The notes beneath the pieces are model-generated. The model was not told where the DNA came from. It worked only from the letters and a program-made list of their open reading frames with translations, and ran no database searches. Of a DNA stretch of 45,807 nt, positions 17,186 to 25,901 are shown one piece after another. Each line of letters begins with the position of its first letter. Position 1 is the first letter of the stretch. The stretch is from CAZGVV01 sp964529155 (GTDB lineage: Bacteria > Pseudomonadota > Alphaproteobacteria > Rickettsiales > SXRF01). The position numbers were made by a program, and so were the translations under genes. Where the stretch lies: the NCBI GenBank assembly GCA_964529155.1, contig CAZGVV010000005.1, forward strand, positions 1-45,807. The letters run 5' to 3'.

Positions 17186-17728
17186 CTAAGCGGCTTCATC
17201 CTCCACCACGCCAATAAACGGCAACTCCCGGTAATATCCCGCATGATCCAGCCCATAGCCCACCACGAATTTATCGGGGATGGTGAAGCCTACGAAATCG
17301 GCTTTTACTTCAGTGCCGGCAACGCGTTTGCCGGGTTTTTCTAACAGGACGGCGATAGAAATATGGGCGGCGCCGCGTTTTCGCAACTCTTCGCGGGCGA
17401 AGGACAGGGTGCGGCCGGATTCCAAGATGTCATCGAGTAACAGGATACTGCGACCACGCACTTCTTCTTGAATGTCGCGGTGGATGGTGACTGTGCCGCT
17501 GCTTTCGGTGCCCGTACCGTAACTACTGGCAGTCATGAAATCCACTTGCGGGGTGATGCCTGCAACATGTAATGCCCGCAGCAAATCAGCAGCAAATACA
17601 AAGCTACCGCGTAATAATGCTACAATCAGCAAATCCCGCGGCATTGCATCGGCTATTTCATAGGCAAGAGAGGATACACGGTTACGAATATCCTGCTCAC
17701 CGATATAATGGGTGATATTAACGCTCAT
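17186..17728 (-). CDS. hpt: Hypoxanthine phosphoribosyltransferase
   Basis: The product has 180 residues and is the purine-salvage enzyme making IMP (or GMP) from base plus PRPP. The PRPP-binding loop LLLDDILESGRTL is clear. The purine-contact region near the C-terminus is KADFVGFTIPDKFVVGYGLD, as expected for HPRT. The ATG overlaps the TGA of the upstream zinc-ribbon gene by four bases, so the two are co-transcribed. Confidence 0.93.
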   Translation of the reverse strand: MSVNITHYIGEQDIRNRVSSLAYEIADAMPRDLLIVALLRGSFVFAADLLRALHVAGITPQVDFMTASSYGTGTESSGTVTIHRDIQEEVRGRSILLLDDILESGRTLSFAREELRKRGAAHISIAVLLEKPGKRVAGTEVKADFVGFTIPDKFVVGYGLDHAGYYRELPFIGVVEDEAA

Positions 17729-18462
17729 GGCCGACGGATTGCCAACTCCATACGATTACCGATTTCGACGCGGATGTGAGGGTCTTTGATGTCAAGCTTT
17801 GCCGGGGCGTCCAAATCATCAATGGTAAAGCTTAAGCGCCCGCCACCTTCCAGCGCCGCCCCTTGCGGTAGGGTGCGATGCCATTCCCTGGAAATGCTTC
17901 CGTCATCATTAAGCAGGCGAATCCGCATTTGCGGAGCATTCATCATGATTTTATTCTTATTCACAATCGCACCGGTCAGGGTAAAATGGTTTTTATCAGG
18001 CTCCGGTTTTTTAAGGGTAAGCCCTTGCAGCACCAATCCCTGCGTAGAGCGCAGGCCGACAAGCTGGGGGGAAAAATTAAGCACGCCAAGCCCACATGCC
18101 AACAACACCATGGCAGCCGACCATATAGTGATTAATACCGGTGGACCAGTACGGCGGCGGGTTACGGCGGGACGCATGGCAGCGTGACGGCGTGGGGATA
18201 GCATTTCCACCACGTCTTCTGCGTCTTCTTCCTTTTTTTCTTCGATAGCTTCTTCTAACGCTTCTTCGGCAAGCGCGTCTTCCACCGCCTCTTCTTCTGT
18301 CGGATGAGGAATATTAGCGGCAGCGCCCTGTTCCGCCTCCTCTGCAGGGACAAAAAACCAGCTATGCTGGCATCTGCCGCACCGAACTTGCTTACCTTCC
18401 GGCCCTATGGAACCCGGCGGCACTTTAAATCGTGCTCCGCAGGCGTCACATTGTAGGATCAT
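17725..18462 (-). CDS. MJ0042-type zinc-ribbon membrane protein with DUF3426-like C-terminus
   Basis: The product has 245 residues. The N-terminal zinc ribbon has two CxxC pairs (QCDACGARF and RCGRCQHSWF). An acidic Glu/Ala-rich linker (residues about 45-80) and one membrane segment (ITIWSAAMVLLACGLGVLNF) follow. The extracytoplasmic beta-rich domain resembles DUF3426. The family commonly sits divergently next to ftsE in alphaproteobacteria, as here. Function is unknown; a redox- or metal-sensing envelope role is only a guess. Confidence 0.82.
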   Translation of the reverse strand: MILQCDACGARFKVPPGSIGPEGKQVRCGRCQHSWFFVPAEEAEQGAAANIPHPTEEEAVEDALAEEALEEAIEEKKEEDAEDVVEMLSPRRHAAMRPAVTRRRTGPPVLITIWSAAMVLLACGLGVLNFSPQLVGLRSTQGLVLQGLTLKKPEPDKNHFTLTGAIVNKNKIMMNAPQMRIRLLNDDGSISREWHRTLPQGAALEGGGRLSFTIDDLDAPAKLDIKDPHIRVEIGNRMELAIRRP

Positions 18463-18521
18463 GATTGCATCCTCCGCGTCATGTTTCTATGGTAGAGGTC
18501 TTATACAACAAAATTTTGCCA

Positions 18522-19170
18522 ATGATAAGCCTCGATCACATCGCCGCCGGATATTATCCAGGCCACCCCATTCTTAAGGATGTCAGCTTCTCGCTGCCAC
18601 CTGGGGCGTTCTATTTTCTCTCAGGGCCAAGTGGCGCAGGGAAAACTACGTTGCTTTCTGTCATGGGCCTAACGCTTAAACCGTCGCAAGGGCAACTGTC
18701 GATGTTTGGCAAACAGATTAATACATTACCACGCGATCAATTGCCGATGCTTCGCCGAAAAATTGGCATGGTATCGCAGGAATATAAGCTGCTGCCGCAT
18801 TTAACCGTAGCACAAAATGTAGGGCTGCCGCTTAAAATAGCGGGGGAAAGTGAAACGCAGATTCAGGAAAAAGTGATGGAGATGCTGGCGTGGGTGGGGC
18901 TTAAAGAATGCCATAAAGCCCGCCCTGAAGCCCTCTCTGGCGGCCAGAAACAACGTGCCGCCATTGCCCGGGCAGTGATTACAAAACCAGACGTATTACT
19001 GGCCGATGAACCCAGCGGCAACTTAGACCAAGCGCTGAGTGTACGATTTATGCGATTGTTTGAGGCCTTGCACGAAATGGGAACNNNNNNNNNNGACACA
19101 TGATGACCATTTAATCGAGCGATTCAAGCATCCAGTTCTACGGTTGGAAAATGGGACTATTAGTACGTGA
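18522..19170 (+). CDS. ftsE: Cell-division ABC-transporter ATPase FtsE-like (10-N gap inside)
   Basis: This ABC ATPase has Walker A GPSGAGKTT, a Q-loop region (IGMVSQEYKLLP), the ABC signature LSGGQKQR and Walker B VLLADEP. After the N gap come the H-loop THDD and the end LRLENGTIST. FtsE with FtsX activates peptidoglycan hydrolases at the divisome. The start MISLDHIAAGYYP at 18522 fits FtsE best. The flanking frames join only if the gap is a multiple of three, roughly 12-15 bases by family comparison. Unusually, no ftsX follows: the next gene is convergent and unrelated. The zinc-ribbon neighbour supports FtsE over a generic ABC ATPase. Confidence 0.82.
19085..19094. other. Assembly gap (10 N) inside ftsE
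   Basis: Ten N between the signature/Walker B half and the H-loop. The residues normally found here are the short beta strand just before THD. Confidence 0.98.
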
Positions 19171-19204
19171 ATCTCTTATGCTGAAATGAATTCAGCATGA
19201 CAAC
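19171..19204. repeat. Short palindromic element between convergent genes
   Basis: A perfect 8-base inverted repeat (ATGCTGAA / TTCAGCAT, 5-base loop) lies in the 34-base gap between the ftsE stop and the stop of the convergent 477-aa gene. It is followed by TGACAA. It resembles the short intergenic palindromes that many proteobacteria carry in multiple copies, and it could act as a bidirectional terminator. I see no second copy in this window. Confidence 0.5.
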
Positions 19205-20638
19205 CTATACCGCCTGAACCGCAGGCATTTGAACCTGTGTAGATTGCTGTATGCTGTGCGGCTGCAGGAATGCACCTGGGGTGTGGGCCATTACTTTTTT
19301 TTCTGGCAGCACTTCCGACACGGGTGTTTCAATTCTGCCCGTGCATAGCCAAGGGTTTTTTTGCACTTTCGCTACTTCCTGGCGCAACGTTTTTTCAACT
19401 TCATCGTAGCTTTCGGCCAAAATATTGGGCTGTTGAAGGAACCCGGCCATATGCTGCAAATGCCATTCGCGCAGTTCGGGTTTTTGTTTGGCGATCATCT
19501 CTGCTGCGATAGCGTAAACGCTCTTACCCACGCTTTCATCACTGGTAACGCCTTCACCGTGACCTTTGGAGGAAATGGCGAGTAGAAATTCGGATAAAAA
19601 TGCTGCCCCAACAAAGAGTGCGCGGCCAGGAACGGACGACATACGCACCGGATCATTAACACGCTTCGCCTCCTTGTAAGCAACAAAAGTGCTGGCCGCA
19701 TGGCACATAGTAGACATGGTATACCCTATACCGGCAATAGCCAGTGGATGTGCCTGAACTTTTTGCCATAACCAATCCCCCCCCTTAGCTGGAGGTTCAT
19801 CCGGATCCGGTTTTTTCTCTTTAACCACAGTAGCGAGCACACCAGAAGCAGCCGTAAGTGTGCCAAGCCCAACATCCATCCAGCCTTCTAATTTCAATTT
19901 TTTAAATGCTTGAAGATCAGCCCCAGGAACATATTTGGTAAGCACCTTTTTAGAGGCTGATGCAGCAACAAATACACCGGCCAGCGCAGTTACCGTGTTA
20001 AAAATTTCAGACGGATAGCGCCGCGCAAACTCATCCAAGGCTTGTAAGGTCGTTTGTTTACGTTCCTTGGCAATACTGCTGAACGCACAATTTTCGGGGA
20101 TTACTATTTTTTCCTTAGTTAAGAAATGCTCCAGAGATTTCGTCATGTCCCGCACTTGCAGATCAGACTGGTCGTTACGCCCATAACCTACGAGCGACAA
20201 TGTTCCAAGAAAATAACAGACAGCTCCCATTACACCAAGCCTGTCAGCTTCTTTTAGGTTATATTTAAAAAATCCATAATCCCCGATCAGGTACGATACA
20301 CCGCTGGCCTGCAGTGTGCGTTTTTTGAATCGTTCCCAATATGAAAGCGGCTTATCTTTAGTGATGACAGGTGCGCCTTGGACTGCACCTTTTTCTTCTA
20401 ATACGTGAATCAACTTCTTATCTTTGTCGTATCCCCGTACTTCCAGCACCGGTTTGCCAGCCAGATCGAAGGGAACGGTTTGCCATCCTTTATTATGGAT
20501 GTGGTCAATAATGGCCTGAAACTGAGCAGGATCGCCTTTTTCACGGGCGTGCAAATAGGCACGTGAGCCACCTTTTTCGGTAGCTACAAACGTGATTTCA
20601 TCAACCGGCGATGTACCTTTATAATGGTAAATGCCCAA
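19205..20638 (-). CDS. Hypothetical multi-pass membrane protein, 477 residues, unrecognised
   Basis: I do not recognise this protein. The start is TTG at 20638, supported by AGGAG seven bases upstream. The N-terminal 150 residues are soluble and mixed alpha/beta (repeated short charged strands such as VLEVRGYDKDKKLIHVLEEK). About five hydrophobic segments follow: VMGAVCYFLGTLSLVGY, FNTVTALAGVFVAASAS, VGLGTLTAASGVLATVV, PLAIAGIGYTMSTMCHAAS and ALFVGAAFLSEFLLAIS. The last 100 residues are polar, with a Gln/Pro-rich end (QPHSIQQSTQVQMPAVQAV). It converges with ftsE, in the position where ftsX would be expected, and diverges from a lytic transglycosylase gene. Composition is like its neighbours. 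Confidence 0.7.
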   Translation of the reverse strand: MGIYHYKGTSPVDEITFVATEKGGSRAYLHAREKGDPAQFQAIIDHIHNKGWQTVPFDLAGKPVLEVRGYDKDKKLIHVLEEKGAVQGAPVITKDKPLSYWERFKKRTLQASGVSYLIGDYGFFKYNLKEADRLGVMGAVCYFLGTLSLVGYGRNDQSDLQVRDMTKSLEHFLTKEKIVIPENCAFSSIAKERKQTTLQALDEFARRYPSEIFNTVTALAGVFVAASASKKVLTKYVPGADLQAFKKLKLEGWMDVGLGTLTAASGVLATVVKEKKPDPDEPPAKGGDWLWQKVQAHPLAIAGIGYTMSTMCHAASTFVAYKEAKRVNDPVRMSSVPGRALFVGAAFLSEFLLAISSKGHGEGVTSDESVGKSVYAIAAEMIAKQKPELREWHLQHMAGFLQQPNILAESYDEVEKTLRQEVAKVQKNPWLCTGRIETPVSEVLPEKKVMAHTPGAFLQPHSIQQSTQVQMPAVQAV

Positions 20639-20794
20639 GGAAACTCCTAACCTATTGCGTCATCTATTAAACTATCATGGGCCTTGCCAGGTGTTAAGTT
20701 ACACAATTATGACAAATTTTAGTCATGCACAACAGAACTTAGGCATGGTTTTTGCCAGTAAGCCCTTGGTTGGCGTCTACGGAATATTAACTTG

Positions 20795-20810
20795 TTGATT
20801 ATATAATCAA
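20795..20810. promoter_or_regulatory. 16-base perfect palindrome with an embedded TATAAT upstream of the lytic transglycosylase gene
   Basis: TTGATTATATAATCAA is a perfect 16-base palindrome ending 18 bases before the ATG at 20829. It contains TATAAT at 20802-20807, which would serve as a -10 box, although no good -35 is visible at standard spacing. A repressor or activator site overlapping the promoter is plausible. Confidence 0.4.
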
Positions 20811-20828
20811 ATTAGTTAGGATGGTTTC

Positions 20829-21689
20829 ATGAATTACTTAACAACACGCATACAGTGCCGCGTACTATCCCTTATATGGGCACTGGTATGCATGGTACCT
20901 GCCCCGTTGCTGGCCTCTACAGACGCCCTTATTGAAGGGGCCAAGCAATGCACGCGCTTTTTGCCATCTTATGAGCGTTCTTATGGAATTCCAGTTCATT
21001 TACTGGCTGCCATCGCCTCTACGGAATCCGGCCGCTGGCACAAAGGCCTGAATATCGCCCTTCCCTGGCCCTGGACCATTAACGTAGACGGCAAAGGGTA
21101 TTATTACGACTCCAAAGAACAGGCCATTGCCGCAGCCAAGCAGTTTAAAATGGCCGGGGCACATAACATAGACGTAGGTTGCATGCAGGTGAGCATGTTA
21201 CATCATGGGACGGCTTTTCGCTCTTTGGATGAAGCATTTGAGCCACAAACCAACATTGCCTATGCTGCAGAATTCCTGCATGGCTTATACGAAGAACAAA
21301 AGGACTGGCGCAGTGCAGCGGCAGCCTATCATTCCAAAACGCCTTCATTGGGCGCAGAATATATGACGCGCGTGTTTAGCCAATGGACCACCATTTTAGA
21401 CCGTGTTAGAAGCGCACGCAAACAACCAGATACTGCTCTTGCTTCCGCTTCCGCGACAGCTACAAGCGCGCCAAAGCAATATGCAACGCTTCGTCCGGCT
21501 TCTTTTGGCACGTCAAATACCCGCTACAAATCGCCCAGCACCAAAATTATTACCGTGCGTGATGCGCGGGTTCCAAGCGCCAGCAATGATGTTTTGATAA
21601 TCCGGCCACAACTGTCTCAGGCAATGCCCGCACCGCAAACAAGTGTGGCCTCCATACCCGCTGGCCCACGCTTTATCTTCAACGATTAA
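20829..21689 (+). CDS. Exported lytic transglycosylase (SLT domain)
   Basis: The product has 286 residues with a signal peptide (hydrophobic LSLIWALVCMVPAPLLA). The SLT fold starts at about residue 40. The catalytic Glu is in AAIASTESGRW, and the family follow-up motifs are IDVGCMQVSMLHHG and AYAAEFLHGLYEE, with the W-R-S-A-A-A-A-Y-H helix. It cleaves peptidoglycan strands in the periplasm. The C-terminal 90 residues are Ser/Ala/Thr-rich and look disordered. AGGA lies eight bases before the ATG. The gene stands alone with its own upstream palindrome. It could help insert an envelope machine such as the flagellum, but no direct link is visible. Confidence 0.88.
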   Translation: MNYLTTRIQCRVLSLIWALVCMVPAPLLASTDALIEGAKQCTRFLPSYERSYGIPVHLLAAIASTESGRWHKGLNIALPWPWTINVDGKGYYYDSKEQAIAAAKQFKMAGAHNIDVGCMQVSMLHHGTAFRSLDEAFEPQTNIAYAAEFLHGLYEEQKDWRSAAAAYHSKTPSLGAEYMTRVFSQWTTILDRVRSARKQPDTALASASATATSAPKQYATLRPASFGTSNTRYKSPSTKIITVRDARVPSASNDVLIIRPQLSQAMPAPQTSVASIPAGPRFIFND

Positions 21690-21708
21690 ATTCCTGCTTT
21701 ACGAAGCA

Positions 21709-21918
21709 ATGCTTGGCTGGCATGATGCACGCATGCAAGCAACATCACCTCAAATTATTGACACTATCCGCGTAAATAAGCAGAAAATTTCCTGCGACGG
21801 CGGTGCTGAAGGCCATCCGCGTGTATATCTGCATTTGGAACATGAAACTGGCGAAGTAATATGCCCTTATTGCAGCCGCCGCTTCGTACGTGAAGGAGTT
21901 GTCGATGTCGGCCATTGA
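21709..21918 (+). CDS. zf-CHCC zinc-finger protein (NDUFS6-like)
   Basis: The product has 69 residues from ATG 21709 (ATG 21733 also possible). The CHCC pattern is visible as ISCDGG, then HPRVYLHL, then VICPYCSRRF. It is the bacterial counterpart of the accessory complex I subunit NDUFS6 zinc domain. The C-terminal 14 bases overlap the start of the twin-TM gene, placing it at the head of the operon with cobalamin adenosyltransferase and etfBA. Confidence 0.82.
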   Translation: MLGWHDARMQATSPQIIDTIRVNKQKISCDGGAEGHPRVYLHLEHETGEVICPYCSRRFVREGVVDVGH

Positions 21919-22087
21919 TTATATTATTCTGGCACTGATGGCGGCAGTTCTGGTGGTGCTCGTAATGGGCGTTATTCAGATGATGCGGGGAAATGATCCC
22001 GCCCGCAGCAATCGCCTCATGATGTGGCGCGTTGTCCTGCAGGGAGCGATTATCCTTCTGCTCGCGGTGTTTTTGGCGAAGCACTAA
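21905..22087 (+). CDS. Twin transmembrane (HIG1-like) small protein
   Basis: The product has 60 residues forming two membrane helices (IILALMAAVLVVLVMGVIQM and VVLQGAIILLLAVFLA). The loop between them contains RSNRLMMWRV, the hallmark of the alphaproteobacterial twin-TM/HIG1-domain proteins. The ATG at 21905 is preceded by GAAGGAG seven bases upstream, which decides the start. It overlaps the zf-CHCC gene by 14 bases, and its TAA shares a base with the next ATG. It is probably an inner-membrane protein linked to respiratory complexes. Confidence 0.82.
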   Translation: MSAIDYIILALMAAVLVVLVMGVIQMMRGNDPARSNRLMMWRVVLQGAIILLLAVFLAKH

Positions 22088-22656
22088 TGGTCAAGCTGAA
22101 TAAGATTTACACCAAAACCGGCGACTCGGGTGATAGTGGCCTGGTGGGAGGTGGTCGCACTTCAAAGGCCAGTGCACGCATGAATGCCATTGGTTCCGTG
22201 GATGAAGCAAATAGTTTAATCGGCGTAGTGAGACTACATACGCATGTGCAGTTGAATTATGATGCTATGCTCAACCGCATCCAACATGATTTGTTCGATT
22301 TGGGCGCGGATTTAGCTACTCCGATTACCCCAGAAGAAACGGCTGGCCAGGCTCTGCGTGTGGTAGAAGTCCAGGTAACTCGGCTGGAACAGGAAATCGA
22401 TGAGATGAATGCTTCACTTGCACCGCTCACCTCTTTTGTATTGCCCGGGGGCACAATTGCAGCAGCGAATCTTTATTTGGCGCGTGCGGTGGTGCGGAGG
22501 GCGGAACGTAATATTTGTGCTTTAGCGCAAAGTGAACTGGTAGGACGTTTTGCAGTACCCTATGTCAACCGTCTGTCTGACCACCTTTTCGTAATGGCTC
22601 GCGCAATTAATGGCACGGACAAAGAAATCATGTGGCAACCGGGTGTAAATCGCTAA
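22087..22656 (+). CDS. PduO-type ATP:cob(I)alamin adenosyltransferase
   Basis: The product has 189 residues and adenosylates cob(I)alamin to make coenzyme B12. The N-terminal ATP-binding segment is KIYTKTGDSGDSGLVGGGR, followed by GSVDEANSLIGVV. Near the C-terminus is ARAVVRRAERNI, then PYVNRLSDHLFVMARAIN, both classic PduO-type motifs. The start ATG overlaps the previous stop by one base. The order twin-TM, adenosyltransferase, etfB, etfA is conserved in alphaproteobacteria. Confidence 0.93.
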   Translation: MVKLNKIYTKTGDSGDSGLVGGGRTSKASARMNAIGSVDEANSLIGVVRLHTHVQLNYDAMLNRIQHDLFDLGADLATPITPEETAGQALRVVEVQVTRLEQEIDEMNASLAPLTSFVLPGGTIAAANLYLARAVVRRAERNICALAQSELVGRFAVPYVNRLSDHLFVMARAINGTDKEIMWQPGVNR

Positions 22657-22660
22657 GCAT

Positions 22661-23407
22661 ATGAAAATACTCGTCTGCATTAAACGGGTTATCGATTATA
22701 ATATTCGGGTTCGGGTAAACGCTGATGGTTCAGGGGTTGAAACGGCGGGCGTGAAAATGTCCATCAATCCATTTGATGAAATTGCCCTGGAAGAAGCGCT
22801 AAGGCTAAAGGAAAAAGGGATTGCGACAGAAATAGTGGCTGTATCTATTGGCACTGATGCTGTGCAGGAACAATTACGCACCTGCCTGGCGCTGGGTGCA
22901 GATCGGGTGATACATATTGCCAGTGATATGATTATTCAACCCTTGTCTGCTGCGCATTTAATTTCGGCACTGGCCGCACGCGAGCAACCGAACATTATCA
23001 TGCTGGGGAAGCAAGCAATTGATGACGATGCAGCACAAACCGGCCCTATGCTTGCGGCGTTGATGGGATGGGGTCAAGGTACATTTGCTTCGGCGGTGGA
23101 AGTGCAAGGAAACCACGTCAACATTACCCGTGAAGTAGATGGCGGTTTGATGACACTACGCCTGCTGTTACCTGCTATCATCACCACGGATCTGCGCTTA
23201 AATAAACCACGCTTTGCAACAATGCCTAACATTATGAAAGCTAAATCCAAACCGATTGAACGCATGGAGGCGGATAGTTTGGGCGTGGACCTTACGCCAC
23301 GGCTTCAGGTGATAAAAGTTGTAGAGCCGCCCAAACGCAAAGGCGGTGTGCGTGTGGCCAATGTCGAAGAGCTGGTGCAGAAATTACGTGAGGCAAAAGT
23401 AGTATGA
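22661..23407 (+). CDS. etfB: Electron transfer flavoprotein beta subunit
   Basis: The product has 248 residues and forms a heterodimer with EtfA that carries electrons from acyl-CoA and other dehydrogenases to the quinone pool. The N-terminus (MKILVCIKRVIDYNIRVRV) and the middle (MSINPFDEIALEEALRLKE, LGKQAIDDDAAQTGPMLA) are diagnostic of EtfB. The stop overlaps the etfA ATG by four bases. Confidence 0.96.
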   Translation: MKILVCIKRVIDYNIRVRVNADGSGVETAGVKMSINPFDEIALEEALRLKEKGIATEIVAVSIGTDAVQEQLRTCLALGADRVIHIASDMIIQPLSAAHLISALAAREQPNIIMLGKQAIDDDAAQTGPMLAALMGWGQGTFASAVEVQGNHVNITREVDGGLMTLRLLLPAIITTDLRLNKPRFATMPNIMKAKSKPIERMEADSLGVDLTPRLQVIKVVEPPKRKGGVRVANVEELVQKLREAKVV

Positions 23408-24336
23408 CCGCTTTAGTCATCGCCGAACATAATATAACTACCCTCCTTCCTGCTACGTCAAAGGCAGTAACCGCTGCAAAAGCATGCGGTAGTATAGTGG
23501 ACGTACTAGTGGTAGGTCATGAAACAAAGGCTATTGCAGCACAAGCAGCGGCGCTGGAGGGCATAAACCGGGTATTACATGCCGATGCACCGCATTATGC
23601 TGAATTTCTGGCTGAACAAATCGCGCCATTAATTGCCAAACTTGCTCCGAACTATTCGCATATCGTGATGAGCGCTACCACCACAGGACGTGATATATTG
23701 CCGCGCGTGGCAGGTTTGCTTGGTGTAGCTATGGTATCAGACGTTGTGCGCGTAGAAACGCCGGGTAGTTTTACCCATCCTATCTATGCGGGCAATGCAT
23801 TGGAAACCGTGCAGGTAACATCAACGCCTATTGTGTTCACATCACGGGCAACGGCGTTTGATTTTACCGCTAACGGCGGAAATGCTCCTATAGAATCCAT
23901 CCCCGAAACACCTGCGGTAGCGCTTTCAACATTTGTTTCACGCGAGACCACTTCTACTGGATCCCGGCCTGAATTGACTAATGCACGAGTAGTTATTTCC
24001 GGCGGCCTTGGGTTGGGGTCAGCAGAAAACTTCAAGCGGCTGGAAAAATTAGCAGACACGCTTGGCGCAGCAATTGGTGCCTCACGGGCGGCGGTGGATG
24101 CAGGTTACGCGCCTAATTCCTTGCAAGTCGGACAAACCGGAAAAGTCGTGGCGCCAGAGCTTTATATTGCAATTGGTATTTCCGGGGCTATTCAGCATAT
24201 CGCCGGCATGAAAGACAGCCGGGTGATTGTGGCGATCAACAAAAATGACAACGCTACTATCATGGAATTGGCTGATTATGCCCTGGTCGGTGATTGGGCG
24301 GAAATATTGCCTGAGCTGGAGAAAGCGCTGGCCTAA
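23404..24336 (+). CDS. etfA: Electron transfer flavoprotein alpha subunit (FAD-binding)
   Basis: The product has 310 residues. The C-terminal FAD domain is clear: VVISGGLGLGSAENF, AAVDAGYAPNSLQVGQTGK, then ELYIAIGISGAIQHIAGM and VIVAINKN. It is the partner of EtfB. Its stop shares a base with the nadE start, so nadE is part of the same transcript. Confidence 0.96.
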   Translation: MTALVIAEHNITTLLPATSKAVTAAKACGSIVDVLVVGHETKAIAAQAAALEGINRVLHADAPHYAEFLAEQIAPLIAKLAPNYSHIVMSATTTGRDILPRVAGLLGVAMVSDVVRVETPGSFTHPIYAGNALETVQVTSTPIVFTSRATAFDFTANGGNAPIESIPETPAVALSTFVSRETTSTGSRPELTNARVVISGGLGLGSAENFKRLEKLADTLGAAIGASRAAVDAGYAPNSLQVGQTGKVVAPELYIAIGISGAIQHIAGMKDSRVIVAINKNDNATIMELADYALVGDWAEILPELEKALA

Positions 24337-25901
24337 TGTTACACTCCATTGCGATTGCGCAAATTAATGTTACGGTCGGTGCTATTGAGCAAAACGTCGC
24401 CAGCATGCGACGCGCCCGCGCGGAAGCGCAGACCCAGGGTGCGCATTTAGTGGTATATCCTGAACTTACTGTATGTGGCTACCCACCTGAAGATTTGCTA
24501 TTGCGCGCCGGCTTTCGGGCAGATTGCAGGACGGCCGTTGAATCACTCGCGAAAGACACAATAGACGGCCCTGCTATGCTTATCGGTAGCGTGTGGGAAA
24601 TAGATGGCTTGGTGTATAATGCTGCATTACTGCTTGATGGCGGCCGGATTGTGCATGTCCAACCTAAGCAAATGCTCCCCAATTATGGCGTATTTGATGA
24701 GAAACGTCTTTTTACTCCTGGAGATTCAGGCGAGCCGGTAGTCTGGCGGGGCATTGCGCTTGGTATTTTGGTCTGTGAGGATTTTTGGCATCTGGAAATC
24801 GGACAGCACCTAGCTTCGCAAGGTGCAAATGCCTTGATTGTTATTAATGCTTCTCCTTATGAAACCGGAAAATTAGCTGTACGTCTGAAAAAAGCTGAAG
24901 CAATGGTAATCCATACCGGCATTCCACTTCTGTACGCCAATCTTGTTGGTGGGCAGGACGATATTGTGTTTGACGGCAGTTCTTTTGTCATGGATGCGAC
25001 CGGCGGTATAATTGCGCAATTCCCGCATTGTAAGGAATATGTAGGCATAGCTCACGCCCGCCCTTCCCAACATTCCGCAGAAGAAGACATATGGCGCGCA
25101 CTCACACTTGGGTTGCAGGATTATGTGCGAAAAAATGGATTTTCCGGGGTATTGCTTGGCCTTTCCGGTGGCATTGATTCTGCGCTGGTTGCTACGCTTG
25201 CAGTGGATGCGTTGGGTGCGTCTGGTGTGTTGGGCGTTAAATTACCCTCTGAGCATACGTCAGTTGATAGCAATGAAGATGCCGATGCATTGGCATTGGC
25301 GCTCGGTATTTCAACGGTAACATTACCCATTGCTGATACCTTTGAAACCACAACGGCAGAACTTACACCAAGTTTAGCCAAAGTAGCGGCTGGGTTCACT
25401 GAGTGGCGAACGCATCTGGCAGTGGGTGGAAATTTACAAGCACGCCTACGCGGGACTTTGCTGATGGCCTTATCCAACGCCACAGGAAAAATGCTGCTTT
25501 CAACGAGCAATAAATCTGAGGTAGCGGTGGGTTATTCTACCTTATACGGTGATTCTTGCGGGGGATTTGCCCCGATAAAAGATGTATATAAAACTCAGGT
25601 CTACGCCCTGGCGATATGGCGCAACAGCATAAAACCCGTCATCCCTGCCCGCTCCATCAACAAAGCGCCAACCGCAGAGTTGGCACCAGGTCAGACAGAT
25701 CAGGACCAATTGCCGCCTTATGATGTATTAGATGCCATGCTCCAGAACTATATTGAGCATGGGATAGCCGCGCCTGAAATCGCGCAATTGATAAAACGTG
25801 CTGAATACAAACGCCGCCAAATGCCGCCTGGAACAAAGATTTCAACTATGCTGTTTGGCAAGGATTGGCGTTATCCGCTGACGAATGGGTGGAAAGGCTA
25901 A
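24336..25901 (+). CDS. nadE: Glutamine-dependent NAD+ synthetase
   Basis: The product has 521 residues in two domains. The N-terminal nitrilase-type glutaminase (about 1-250) has Glu in YPELTVCGYPPEDLL, Lys in the VQPKQMLPNYGVFDEKR region and Cys in ILVCEDFW. The C-terminal synthetase domain (about 265-521) has the ATP P-loop GLSGGIDSALVATLA, and then TSNKSEVAVGYSTLYGD. It converts deamido-NAD to NAD using glutamine. It is the last gene of the etf operon; its stop overlaps the nth stop. Confidence 0.95.
   Translation: MLHSIAIAQINVTVGAIEQNVASMRRARAEAQTQGAHLVVYPELTVCGYPPEDLLLRAGFRADCRTAVESLAKDTIDGPAMLIGSVWEIDGLVYNAALLLDGGRIVHVQPKQMLPNYGVFDEKRLFTPGDSGEPVVWRGIALGILVCEDFWHLEIGQHLASQGANALIVINASPYETGKLAVRLKKAEAMVIHTGIPLLYANLVGGQDDIVFDGSSFVMDATGGIIAQFPHCKEYVGIAHARPSQHSAEEDIWRALTLGLQDYVRKNGFSGVLLGLSGGIDSALVATLAVDALGASGVLGVKLPSEHTSVDSNEDADALALALGISTVTLPIADTFETTTAELTPSLAKVAAGFTEWRTHLAVGGNLQARLRGTLLMALSNATGKMLLSTSNKSEVAVGYSTLYGDSCGGFAPIKDVYKTQVYALAIWRNSIKPVIPARSINKAPTAELAPGQTDQDQLPPYDVLDAMLQNYIEHGIAAPEIAQLIKRAEYKRRQMPPGTKISTMLFGKDWRYPLTNGWKG

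Noticed and set aside
20698..20715. A second Pho-box-like pair on the minus strand (TTGTCAT, four bases, GTGTAAC) upstream of the 477-aa gene
   Set aside because: Only the first half-site is good. The second matches four of seven consensus positions and there is no third repeat.
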